From: Tomocerus qinae
Lineage: Eukaryota > Arthropoda > Collembola > Entomobryomorpha > Tomoceridae
NCBI GenBank assembly: GCA_020055645.1
Contig: CM034546.1
Coordinates: forward strand, 80,352,001 to 80,416,000
Length of the DNA stretch: 64,000 bases
Direction: 5' to 3'
This document shows, piece after piece, positions 45,924 to 56,027 of this stretch. The translations under genes and the position numbers were made by a program. Numbering within the stretch: position 1 is the first letter of the stretch; each line of letters starts with the position of its first letter. Under the pieces are notes generated by a model, which was given only the letters and a program-made list of their open reading frames with translations, was not told where the DNA came from and searched no databases.

Positions 45924-48509
45924 ATGGAAAGTACTCTAAGCGAAAGGATTTTAGAATGCTTGTCGAAAGAAAATAATGTGACGACACTTACATTAGCTGC
46001 AAAATTTAGTGAAGAACACCAGAAAGTTATTGGGACGATTAAAAGCCTTCAGAGTATAGGGGACGTTATAGAGACAGAGCAATTGTCAACCAGCCAACAA
46101 GAAATTACTCCAGAAGGTACTAACACCAAGTTTATTTTTTACTAATGCATTCTTTCAACTGTTCTTTGTGATTATTAACGTTTCACTTACCCCAATGCAT
46201 TTCTTCATAAAATTTTATTTACGAAGGTATGCTATTGGGTACATAACAGGGAACTAAAAAGGTACTCCTTTTTTACAAAAAAGGTAAAAAGTACTACTTT
46301 TTCTAAAAAAGCAATCCTTTTTACCTTTTTTACCTTATTTACATGTAAAGTGAAGTAAATGGGGCACTCTGCTACATCAAAAAAGGTAAAAAGGCAAAAA
46401 AGGACTGCTTTTTAAAAATCTTACTCCTACCTTTTTTATAAAAAAGGCAAAAAAGGTAAAAGGCAAAAAAGGTCCTTTTTTGTTCCCTGGAACATTAATT
46501 AATGATTAAAATAACTTATAATGTGTCAATACATATAATACAGGCAGGAAGATTTTGGAAAAAGGTAGCTATGAAGCGTTGGTGTTTGCAAAGGTCCCAG
46601 AAAAAACTGGAACCCCATTAAGCAATCTAATGAGTAGTGTTGGCGGTGATGAAAATGAAGCCAAAATCGGATTAAATAAAGCAATTCAAGCTGGGTGGCT
46701 CAAGGTGGTGACTGAGGATGGCAGTTCAAATGTGGTTAGAATCGTAGAAAATATCGTCGATGAAGTAAGTACAGTTCTCGTTCTAACTAAGCGTATTAAA
46801 GTGTTGGACGCTTAAATATAACATTATTTATTGGCGTTTTGCTAAACTTTGGTCGGAAAATGCCCCAATGCCGCACCGCCCAGGTGAGCGGCTGTAGGGG
46901 ACATCTCTATCTAGAAGTCCTCTACTTAGTGCCGCCTCGCCCAATCTGATATCCTAAACGTTTTCTACAACCGCGGCGCCCTGGAAGAACGGCGCTATGG
47001 GATATTTCTATCTACATGTCCCCTACAACCTTCTGCCCTGACGGTGCGGCTCTGGGGGACTTGCCATCTTTGATCTCAGATTTGTTAGTGAAATCACATG
47101 ACGTAACCATGACCATGACATGACCTGCACTAGTATAAGTTCCCATGCTTACATGTGTCTAAAAAACATGTTTACTATTTAGACTCAGCTTAATCTTCAG
47201 AAGCTGGCAAAAAATCCTGAAAGTTTGAGCGAGAATGTTTTCAATGAATTACAAAAAAGGAAACTAGCAATGAATAGTAGGGTCAACTACTTCCTAGTTA
47301 GTCGTGGTCAGAATTTCTCCACTTCTGTTGTGAAACAAGAAGCAGAGCTGACTGAAGAGGTATTGAATAACAAAGCGTATCTTAGCTTGAACTTCAAACC
47401 TTATAATTTTGATGCACTTGGATTGCCCATTACCGGTGGTCATTTACATCCTCTTATGAAAGTAAGGCACAAACATTTAGTAATCGCTAGTTAATGTATC
47501 CCAATTCTTGATATATATGTACCATGTTCTCAGTTTCACTATTTTGATGCATTCATAATATAGGTAAGAGCAGAATTTCTGACAATTCTGACTGAAATGG
47601 GATTTTCTGAAATGCCAACGAATCGCTTTGTGGAAAGTTCCTTCTGGAATTTCGACACATTGTTTGTCCCACAAAAGCACCCCGCTCGGGATGTTCAAGA
47701 TACATTTTTCATGTCTAGACCACAATTCTGCAATTCCTTTCCAGAAGACTATAAAGAAAAAATTAAGCGAATCCATTCTGTGGGTGATTACGGATCGTCT
47801 GGTTACGGTACGGAATGGAAAGAGGAAGAGGCCAAGAAAAATATTTTAAGAACCCATACTACTGCCATAAGTGCCCGGATTCTTTACGAGTTAGGTAATC
47901 TAATTTCAAATCCACTCGAATTCATCTATGATTTAAGAAATTTCAAGCATGTAGTCGCTCTAATTAATTCGTTTAAAGATCGATATGAATTTAAGCAAAC
48001 GGTAGACAAGTAAAGCATATTTTTTGTTTTTAGCTCAAAACAAGCCGTTCAAGCCAGTCAAAAAGTTTTCTATTGATCGGGTATTCCGAAACGAGTCTCT
48101 AGATGCAACCCATTTGGCAGAGTTTCATCAAGTAGAAGGATTTGTGGCTGACAAAAATCTAAGCTTGGGTCACTTGATTGGAGTGATGACGGAATTCTTC
48201 AGCCGACTTGGGATCGACCAGCTTCGTTTTAAGCCAGCTTACAACCCTTACACGGAACCATCCATGGAGGTCTTTGCCTTCCACAAGGGACTCCAGAAAT
48301 GGGTTGAGATTGGCAATTCCGGAGTTTTTCGACCAGAGATGCTGCTACCCATGGGTCTTCCCGAAGATGTGCGGGTCATTGCTTGGGGTCTGTCTCTTGA
48401 AAGACCCACAATGATTAGATATGGAATTGACAACATTAGAACTTTGGTCGGTCCACGCGTAGACCTAAAAATGGTCTATAATAATCCTATTTGTCGACTT
48501 GATAAATGA
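45924..48509 (+). CDS. FARSA: Phenylalanine-tRNA ligase alpha subunit, cytosolic
   Basis: Five exons (45924-46116, 46544-46764, 47183-47461, 47564-47894, 48034-48509) join in phase to 499 residues, near the usual ~508. This is the catalytic subunit of the class II synthetase for tRNA-Phe. The N-terminal winged-helix region includes [20 protein letters not shown]. The catalytic domain shows [124 protein letters not shown] and [15 protein letters not shown] chose the first in-frame ATG; an upstream TTG-initiated extension is unlikely to be used. Introns 1 and 2 each carry a foldback element. The partner subunit gene lies on the opposite strand ~4 kb upstream. Confidence 0.96.
46247..46489. mobile_element. 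243-bp foldback MITE (hAT-like ends) in FARSA intron 1
   Basis: It starts CAGGGAACTAAAAAGGTA and ends with GTTCCCTG. The interior is almost wholly built of AAAAAGGTA and TACCTTTTT words in both orientations. Flanking 8-mers GTACATAA and GAACATTA match at 6 of 8 positions, compatible with an aged hAT target duplication. No coding sequence. Confidence 0.65.
46858..47064. mobile_element. GC-rich foldback element in FARSA intron 2
   Basis: Two arms pair as inverted repeats: CCCCAATGCCGCACCGCCCA...TGTAGGGGACAT...TCTATCTA on the left, and, read inward, CCCCAGAGCCGCACCGTCAG...TGTAGGGGACAT...AGATAGA on the right. GC content is much higher than in the rest of the intron. Target duplication and superfamily are not resolved. 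Confidence 0.6.
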
Positions 48510-49504
48510 TGAATTAAAACTTAATTGAAAAACGAAATTTTCTTGTCATAAATTGTACATTTATTTCAACTATCTCTTTGGTCATACTTTTCGACTGACT
48601 GGGTGAGTTATACTTTTAATAGATCATAAGTAGCCTTCGAGTCTTGAGAACATTATAATATTTAATTGATAAATAAAATTACAAAATATATTACAAGAAA
48701 TTTTATAACCCGCATAAAGTTTTTTGGAAATAAATGGTAAAATAATTACCTATATTGTTGTAGTGTAATGCACGCACAAGCCATACATTTTTTAAATAGG
48801 TATTTCCCATTATTACGATCAAAAGGCCAACTTTAAAAAACACGAAGATTTCACAACTTCATTTGTTATTTGTATTATTTATAAGCATGCATGTCCTCTA
48901 TTACAAAAGGGAAGTTGTTGTATCATTTTTAAAGGATGTATTAATAAAAATGCCGTTTTGCATTATAAGTTACATATAAGTAGCTACTCTTAATTTTGTA
49001 AACACCATAATAACAACATGCCAATCGCTGATTCGTTATCATGAAATGTGATAGAACATGATTTATATTATGTTGATTTTTGGAAACACAAAAAATAAGT
49101 CGATATCTACATGTAGAAACACTCGATCACAAGTGTTTACACATAATAAAATATCATGTATTCATACCCCCGGGAATGGGGAATATGAATTCGTGAATCA
49201 GCCGCATACTTATGAGTAACTGATAATCTACCAACCAACAAATAAAGTCCCATAAAGCTAATTTTTATCCACGAGGTTGCAAACAAAATTTGAAAAACAC
49301 TTGACATATTTTATGCAATGCTATTATAATCTTTTAATATATGAATAAGCTTGTGAGTAAGTTGAAAAGTGAATACAGCAAACAATGCACAACTTTATTT
49401 TAGGTATCTGTTCCAAGGTGTTGAGCAAACAGGTTTACTAGCCAGTAAGTTTCTCTATGTAATTGTAACAGTATGTAATTGTAATTGCTTTATTGTCAAT
49501 CACT
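48510..49504. other. Intergenic downstream of FARSA, no gene seen
   Basis: AT-rich spacer. An AATAAA near 48671 could end the FARSA transcript. I recognise no reading frame and no repeat. Confidence 0.45.
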
Positions 49505-50040
49505 ACAAATTGGTTATGCTATATCGACAAACTTAATATGTTTTAATAGAGCTGGGTTTACGTTTTTACTATCCTCTTGATTCTTTTGGCAGTTGGCACA
49601 CCTGCTTGTAGAATTAAATAACAGTACTGGTTAACTAACTTTAAATATTTATTCGTAAGTTGTACTCGTAGAATTTGTACGTTTTTCCAAAATTAAAGGG
49701 GGAATCTTATTTTTCCTATTTAAAAGAGACCTTTTTGGTGACTTTGTGGGATTTTTTTTCACAAATGGAGTCTTTCATTTTTCCTTGCATTTGAATCTAC
49801 GATCTACAGTTATTATTTTGGTTTAGGAAATTCCTTTTTACCATGAAGTTGGGGCTGCAGCTAATTTATCCACCACTATAGACATTAAAGTATTTTAATT
49901 TAAATATACTTTGGTTTACAAAGTTAACATAATAACAATAACCTAATGGGATGTTTTCGAAATTGTTTTTATTACTGTGAAGCGGGGCCTGCTGAATTTA
50001 TCTTTAGTGCTAGATTTGCCCCTTAGCTGGGTTCACTAGT
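49505..50040. repeat. Dispersed repeat B, copy 1
   Basis: It matches 51511-52153 in the same orientation over about 500 bp. Shared words include TAGAGCTGGGTTTAC, TTGTAGAATTAAATAA, CTACGATCTACAGTTATTAT, GTTGGGGCTGCAGCTAATTT and TGGGATGTTTTCGAAATTGT, then GCCCCTTAGCTGGGTTCACT. AGCTGGGTT(T/C)AC occurs near both ends in direct orientation. No protein-coding frame is visible, so this is probably a non-autonomous element of unknown class. Confidence 0.7.
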
Positions 50041-50306
50041 AAGTATTATGATGAGAATCTTAAGTTACAAAGAGGTAAAGCAAGATAATAATTTTCAGGT
50101 AGGTCAGCAAAAAATAAAAAATATAGTAGATAGTTGTAAATAGCAAGTAATGAAGTAAGTAGTATAGCATCCAAAAATCAATCCAAAACATGCATACAAC
50201 TACAAACACAAAGCAAAACATAGCACACATGCACATGCGCATTGATCGTTTTTCATGTTTTGAGGTTGAGCAATCGGAAAATTTTATCATTAATAACTAT
50301 CATCAC

Positions 50307-50505
50307 TATATCGTCTGCTTAATATTACAAGGTAACAAGCCATTTTATCATGACTGCTACAAAGTTTGTACAGTGGTTTGTTACCTTGTCGCTGCCATGA
50401 TAAAATGGCTTGTTACTTTGTCTCAGCCATGATAAAATGGTTTGTTACTTTGTGGCAGCCATGATAAAATGGCTTGTTACCTTGTAATATTAAGCAGACG
50501 ATATA
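50307..50505. mobile_element. Foldback element with internal ~37-bp minisatellite
   Basis: The outer arms are near-perfect inverted repeats of ~45 bp: TATATCGTCTGCTTAATATT, ACAAGGTAACAAGCC and ATTTTATCATG on the left, with the complement on the right ending GCAGACGATATA. Between them the unit GCCATGATAAAATGGCTTGT followed by TAC(C/T)TTGT(C/G) recurs about four times. The unit itself contains the palindrome CCATnnnATGG-like core (CCATGATAAAATGG). Confidence 0.75.
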
Positions 50506-50691
50506 ATAAAAATATTTATTTCTATGTTGCATGTATTCATGTCTCTTGGACTTTCAACTTTGCGGCTTATTGTTGCAATGCGCAACCGCGTATACATATC
50601 AATAATCCTACCACGGGTTAATAGTATTTCGAAATTAACCCATACACATGATTATGCTGGATGCCTATCATTCGAAATCGAGTCACTCATG

Positions 50692-50845
50692 CTGGGGGCT
50701 ACAAGTTAACCAAAATCAGTACTGGTAGTCAAACTGGTAGTCTAGTTCTCCCTCATTAGAAGACTATATGGACATACATTACAAACCTTTATACAAGAGT
50801 ACCCACAGAATTCCATGTCTCATTTTACGTTTAGCTAGATGATGA
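50692..50845. repeat. Diverged third copy of the 7.6-8.1 kb repeat
   Basis: The order of words matches the tandem pair upstream of PARG: ATCAGTACTGGTAGTC, TAGTCTAGTTCTCCCTCATTA, ATGGACATACATTACAAACC, TTTATACAAGAGTACC, AGAATTCCATGTCTCATTTT and ACGTTTAGC. Similarity is moderate and covers only the right half of that unit. Confidence 0.5.
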
Positions 50846-51177
50846 TTTAGCTTTATCAACAGTTCTATTTTCCAAGTTTGAAGTGTTGCTTATTTACAGG
50901 TGAGATTATTGAAAAATATTTTTGCGAATCCAAAGGTCTAATAAATTCACATGCTTATGAGTCACTTTCAATTCAAACAAACCCTAGCAGGATGTGACGC
51001 AGAAGATAATAAAACATTAAAGTTGGTGTTCACAAGTTTTGTTGAATAGATATGCACTTGGTAAATATAGTATAGCTGCTATTATGTAGCCGATCTCTAT
51101 ATATAATCGTAGACTTGATAAATTTACCTGTCTATATATATTTATATATATGTATGTACGTGTGGTAGGGAGAACCT

Positions 51178-51305
51178 AGGGAACCTGCATATATTACGTA
51201 AAGCAAAACCCCCTCCCACATGTGTAACGCAAGTGCTGACTGCAACACTTTTGGGTATCCCCTCCTCCCATCAACTGCACACGTAATATATGCAGGCTCC
51301 TTAAA
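51178..51305. mobile_element. Small foldback element
   Basis: GGAACCTGCATATATTACGT on the left pairs with ACGTAATATATGCAGGCTCC on the right about 90 bp away. Inner arms share inverted CCCCCTCCCA / TGGGAGGAGGGG-like words. It follows a (TATA/TGTA)-rich microsatellite at 51125-51160. Confidence 0.55.
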
Positions 51306-51510
51306 AGAAAAAAACCAAAATGCGCAAGCCCAATTTTTCTAAACCAACGAAATGAGTCGTATCATATTATTATTATAACGTATAAATAATAATAGTTTAC
51401 ATAAGAAGGTTGAATGTTGACTGGGGATCGAATGGAAATGATTAGCGAAAGGGAACATTTCGTAATGATCGTAATGTGCGTATTAAATATCATTTCAAAA
51501 CTTCTAACCC

Positions 51511-52153
51511 AAATTGGTTCTGCTATAATATCGAAAAACTTATTCAACATTTTTTAATAGAGCTGGGTTTACTTTTTACTATCTTCTTAATTCCTTTGTG
51601 CCAGTTGGGATATCTTTTTGTAGAATTAAATAATAGTACTGGGAGCCACTAATTTATTCTTAAAAAATATTTATTGTAACTTGTACTCATAGGATTTGTA
51701 CGTTTTTCTAAAATCCTAGAGGGAATCTTATTTTTTCGATTTTAAAAAGGAACTTTTTGGTAACTTTGTGAGAGTTTTTTCGAAAATAGTCTTTCATTGT
51801 TCCCTGTATTTGATGGGGTTAATGATTTTGTGGCTGTAAAAGAAGTAACTTTGGCAGCAAAATAAAGTCTTTTGGGCAAGGGTACTATAGGCAGTACGTC
51901 TAATTTTTCAGGGCCGTAAAATGAAGTACAAAAGGCAGTAATACGAGTAATAGTGGCTGTAATGCTACGATCTACAGTTATTATTTTGGTGTAGGAAATT
52001 CCTTTTTATCAGAAAGTTGGGGCTGCAGCTAATTTTTCCATCATAACAACCTAACATAATGGGATGTTTTCGAAATTGTTTTTATTACTGTGATGGCTGG
52101 CCTGCTGAATTTCTTTTGAGTGCTAGATTTGCCCCTTAGCTGGGTTCACTAGT
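51511..52153. repeat. Dispersed repeat B, copy 2
   Basis: A direct-orientation relative of 49505-50040, with about 150 bp of extra sequence (about 51810-51965) between the TTTCATT...TTTGAT block and CTACGATCTACAGTTATTAT. Either copy 1 lost this segment or copy 2 gained it. Confidence 0.7.
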
Positions 52154-53098
52154 AGTAGTATAAAATAATAATTATTATGCTGTTGACGGATACGTTATAA
52201 AAGTTACTGCAAGAAGGGATTGTTTTTCCAACTCCATTATTTGAGAATTTTATTTTATGTTCTATTCCCGTCTTCTAAGGTCAAAATTGATTTTACACCA
52301 TTGGAAAAATTAACCATCAATTTGTAGTAGCATAACATTTTGTGGGTTATTAGATGTTCTCAATGGAGCTGAGGAAAGTTAGGATTTACCTCAAAATAAA
52401 TGCTAGATGAAATGTTACTTACATTTTACATTGGGAAACCTTTGCGTTTTAGACAGGGACATTTAATTGTGCCAGCTTTTCACTTTATTGTACCTGTCAT
52501 TATTCATCCTGGCCACACCAGACTGAAAATGGTGAAAGCATTTTGTATTTAAGAATGTTTAATCAATATTACTGTTAGCAATTGTGGGTAGAATTGTAAC
52601 TCTTTGTTTACAAGAAACACTTTTACATAAAAGTAACTTTCGAGCTTGCATTGTATACTAACAATGTGCATGCTGAATGGGTCTCTTAAATGCATATTGC
52701 ATAAAAATAAAGTTCCATTCAAGAAACTTAACATTTTAAAAACGTATCTGAATACATTTTAAATAATACAAAGCATTTGGCATTGGCAACAAGCTAATTT
52801 AAGGCTCCATTGATACTACTATCTGTACGTGTTTCAAAAAGTAAAGTAAAGTAAAGGTTATAACTTTGTAAATTGTCTTTACAAAAATGGTAATTCTTAT
52901 GCTTTGTGTGTTGTAACTGAACAGCGCAAAAACATTTGTGACTAGTTTGAAGGAGACGATGGAATAAGTAACTTTCAGTACAGAAAGTAAGAATTAATTG
53001 GAAACGGCATCCCATGAGAAAGTTTATCTCGGTTTCTATCTAATGTTATTTAGTAATATTTCAGTTTCAATAACACTCCAAATTTCATTATTTAAAAC
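52154..53098. other. Intergenic upstream of the receptor gene, no gene seen
   Basis: AT-rich sequence. The two short minus-strand open frames (52549-52734 and 52794-53015) have no recognisable features. Confidence 0.45.
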
Positions 53099-55105
53099 AT
53101 GTTTTTATTTTTCAGCTTACTTAGAATTTTTGTATTAAATTCAATAACTGAAACCTTAGGGCATGTGAGTACAGAATTTAGTTTTCATCTTAAATATTAC
53201 AAACATTGTGATTTTACTGTTTATTTCTTTTCATCAAAAAACACTATACTTCAGCCAATTTTAATCGGAAACCAATATTTGCAACCTTGGCGAATAATGA
53301 AGCATTCCTCGAAGCTAGAATTCGACAGGTTGTTGTTCCGTAACGGAAAATGTAATTTAAACATTATAATTGAGCCAAAAAAGGAAAAATACATAACCCA
53401 GCAATTAAAATCTTACAATGGATATAAGAAAGAAAATACATTTATAATACTTTTTCAAGAAACAGACAAGAAGTCTGCTTTCAAAAATCTAAATAAATTT
53501 AGCGTTCCAATTTACGTTTTATTTGTTAAGAAAATTTTGGATGGAAAAATAACTATTATTCGTGGTACTGTACAATACGGTGGCAGCATCACAATTGTAA
53601 ATGAAGATTTTTGGAGATTCAGACGAAGAATTTGGGCAATTCATAATTTAGAAGGGCAAAATATTTTCATTAAAAGTTGGGGACCATGTGAAGACTCGGA
53701 AGTTCCATTAAAATTTCCAACATCTCCCTACCATTACATGAAATACCACAAAATTGAAAAGGATTACGGATGCGATGCCCTGAAGATGCTCATTGTCAAT
53801 ATTGCTCGCTATTTAAACTTCACCCCCACAAAAAAAGGAGCTTGTGGCTCCGTTGTTCAGGAGACTGTGTATGGAAATGACAAAACTCCGACTAATTACG
53901 ACACAAAATATCTTCAATCGAGGGATGATCCAGTTCTAATTTGTTACGTCAGCACAACTATATCCTACGAAAATATTTCCATCCTGATGTGGATCAAGAA
54001 AACTTTTGACGGAGTTACTTGGGCTTTGTTGTGTCTTATGTACTTATCAGTTACAATTTACATTTCAATTAGAAGATTTTTTTTCCAATTTCCAGGGATG
54101 AGTAATTCTGCACTCAAATCAAATTGCTTATGTTGGTTTGATGGAATTTCCATTTTTATGAGACAAAGTAGTGCTCGAATTTCAAACAAAGTTGTTCTTC
54201 TTTTCTCTTTCGGTGCAATGTTCTTTGCTCTTCTATACGAGAGTGTGATGACTAGCCAAGTTATTGCAACACCTGAAATGCTGATTAAAAATAATTTGAC
54301 AGAGCTGGTGAATGAAGGATTCACTTATATTTATAAAGTAGATAAAAATACAAAAGAGTCAGGAGTTTTTGAAGATAAAAATTCCCAGGGTTTTCGTATC
54401 CTCAAAAAGCACCATTGGCTAGATAATTCTACAATTAATTCCTCTTCTGTCCAATTGGTAACTGCTACAGATTTTTCTGAAGAATGGTGGCATGAATTTG
54501 TGCTAAAATTCGTTGACATTGCCGAGCGGATGATGGTAAAAGATGTATTGCCTATGACAAAGGGAATACGGGATCTGGCTTTAAATGCACGGGGCAATGT
54601 GGTGTATGAAATGGCCGGAAAGTTGCTTCCCGATTACATTCTTTACTATTTGTGGGGTTTGCATTACGGACCGACAAAGAAAGTTGTCTATTCAATAAGA
54701 CTAAGTGACGTTAGGGCTTTCCCAGACATAATAAATGGCTTGCATCCGGAATTAAGGTTTCAAATGGCTAAGGATACAATATTAACAGAAAATATGGCCA
54801 TGCAATTTAGAAATTGCTACAATATTGATCTTTACGAAGCGACGAGGATCTTCTTCGAGTCAGGGTCAGCTCAATTGTTTCGTACGTTTATCCGATATCG
54901 TTACGACTTTAAGACGTGGATGTTGCAGGAACTCTACATTAGGAATAGCAAAGAAATAAAAGCAATTAATTTATCTGTGAAAATTCAAAATTTATTCCAA
55001 TTGTACGCCATTTTATGTTCTTGCACACTTTTGTCCTTTTTTATTGAATATTTCCTAGGCAAATATCTAAAAATAAGCAGAAAGACCGTAATAAGAAATT
55101 ATTAA
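53099..55105 (+). CDS. Divergent ionotropic-receptor-like protein, single coding exon
   Basis: One uninterrupted frame of 668 residues. An N-terminal hydrophobic stretch (MFLFFSLLRIFVLNSI) may be a signal peptide. The layout fits a divergent chemosensory ionotropic receptor: an extracellular N-terminal region; M1 (VTWALLCLMYLSVTIYISI, about 307-325); M2 (VVLLFSFGAMFFALLYESV, about 364-382) followed by MTSQVIATPEML, like the S.LT.P region after M2 in IRs; a ~240-residue second lobe; and M3 (LYAILCSCTLLSFFIEYFLG, about 638-657). The glutamate-binding residues of true iGluRs are not evident. Absence of introns inside the coding frame contrasts with every other large gene here. The first codons (ATGTTTTTATTTTTCAG) also look like a splice acceptor, so an upstream exon is possible. 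Confidence 0.75.
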   Translation: MFLFFSLLRIFVLNSITETLGHVSTEFSFHLKYYKHCDFTVYFFSSKNTILQPILIGNQYLQPWRIMKHSSKLEFDRLLFRNGKCNLNIIIEPKKEKYITQQLKSYNGYKKENTFIILFQETDKKSAFKNLNKFSVPIYVLFVKKILDGKITIIRGTVQYGGSITIVNEDFWRFRRRIWAIHNLEGQNIFIKSWGPCEDSEVPLKFPTSPYHYMKYHKIEKDYGCDALKMLIVNIARYLNFTPTKKGACGSVVQETVYGNDKTPTNYDTKYLQSRDDPVLICYVSTTISYENISILMWIKKTFDGVTWALLCLMYLSVTIYISIRRFFFQFPGMSNSALKSNCLCWFDGISIFMRQSSARISNKVVLLFSFGAMFFALLYESVMTSQVIATPEMLIKNNLTELVNEGFTYIYKVDKNTKESGVFEDKNSQGFRILKKHHWLDNSTINSSSVQLVTATDFSEEWWHEFVLKFVDIAERMMVKDVLPMTKGIRDLALNARGNVVYEMAGKLLPDYILYYLWGLHYGPTKKVVYSIRLSDVRAFPDIINGLHPELRFQMAKDTILTENMAMQFRNCYNIDLYEATRIFFESGSAQLFRTFIRYRYDFKTWMLQELYIRNSKEIKAINLSVKIQNLFQLYAILCSCTLLSFFIEYFLGKYLKISRKTVIRNY

Positions 55106-55161
55106 TTGAAATTCTTATTTATTTCAAAATCCTAAGTAGATTAATTTAGGATAGTTATTAC

Positions 55162-55325
55162 CAAGGACGTATTTAGGGGGGTGCTAGGATGCTTAAGCAC
55201 TCCCTAAATTTTCCAAAACCACACTAGATAATTCTCACAAATTGATAAAAAGTAGTTTTATTCATAAGAAAAATATGCTCGCATGTTTAAGCACCCACTT
55301 AATTTGATTTCTGGATACGCCCTTG
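55162..55325. mobile_element. 164-bp hAT-type MITE with perfect 8-bp target duplication
   Basis: Ends CAAGG(A/G)CGTAT and its complement. GTTATTAC is repeated directly on both sides (55154-55161 and 55326-55333). Both arms contain GTGCTTAAGCA/TGTTTAAGCAC-like inverted words. It sits about 55 bp beyond the stop of the ionotropic-receptor-like gene. Confidence 0.85.
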
Positions 55326-55495
55326 GTTATTACCTATTATAAATGTTAGGTCATTTCATTTGTACACACCGGACAAGTAACAACAATTGCAAAAATTGTG
55401 CAAACCAACTACATAGGGCAAGTGCACTTGTCGAATGTGTACAAGTAGCCGTATGCTCTGTAACATTTATTTAAACTTCTAACTCTCAATTATAG

Positions 55496-56027
55496 GGAAA
55501 TATTATAAAAAATTTAATTCACCTGTTACTATGTTTAGCTATAATCATCTTAGACACCTGCAATCAAACCGCTATTAGTTATCTTAGTGTCTGTTTGAAA
55601 GAAAGTCTAACCAATTGCATGTTTGATCTGTGTAACAATGAAGACTGTCCAGGATTACAATTAGAAAAATATGTTAGTATGTAAGCAAAAAGTATAAGCC
55701 TTTAGGCATTATCCTCATTAAACCTTTTTTAAACTCAATAATTAATAATGTACTATTATATAATCATAAACTGTAAAATATTGAACTAAAATACGATTAC
55801 CTGCCTACCTGTTACCTATAAACATAATTTCATCAGACGCAGAACCATTTCCATCTCTAGTTTACAGTAGTAATTATCAGTCACTGAATAAATGTTCACT
55901 CGCACAACTCATCAGTCATCACGCCTGTCTTTTCATGTCACATACTGATTCATGGATGATGGATATGAATATTATGTGTGTTGAAGTTTATAAGCGTGAA
56001 GCACTTTTTATTGTTCTAATACTGTGA
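55496..56027 (+). CDS. Candidate small secreted Cys-rich protein (two exons, start not found)
   Basis: After a good acceptor (TTCTAACTCTCAATTATAG) the frame from 55496 encodes a hydrophobic leader (IIKNLIHLLLCLAIIILDTC) and a Cys-rich stretch (SVCLKESLTNC, FDLCNNEDCPGL). It runs into a donor at 55677 (A|GTATGT). The acceptor at 55836 (ATTTCATCAG) opens a second exon in exactly the needed phase. That exon is open for 63 codons (NKCSLAQLISHHACLF, MDMNIMCVEV) to a TGA at 56025-56027. Combined length is about 123 residues without an initiator Met, so a short upstream exon must exist. Cys spacing loosely recalls i-type lysozyme/destabilase (C....S..C....C....CP..L), but this is weak. No other gene explains the frame. 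Confidence 0.45.
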
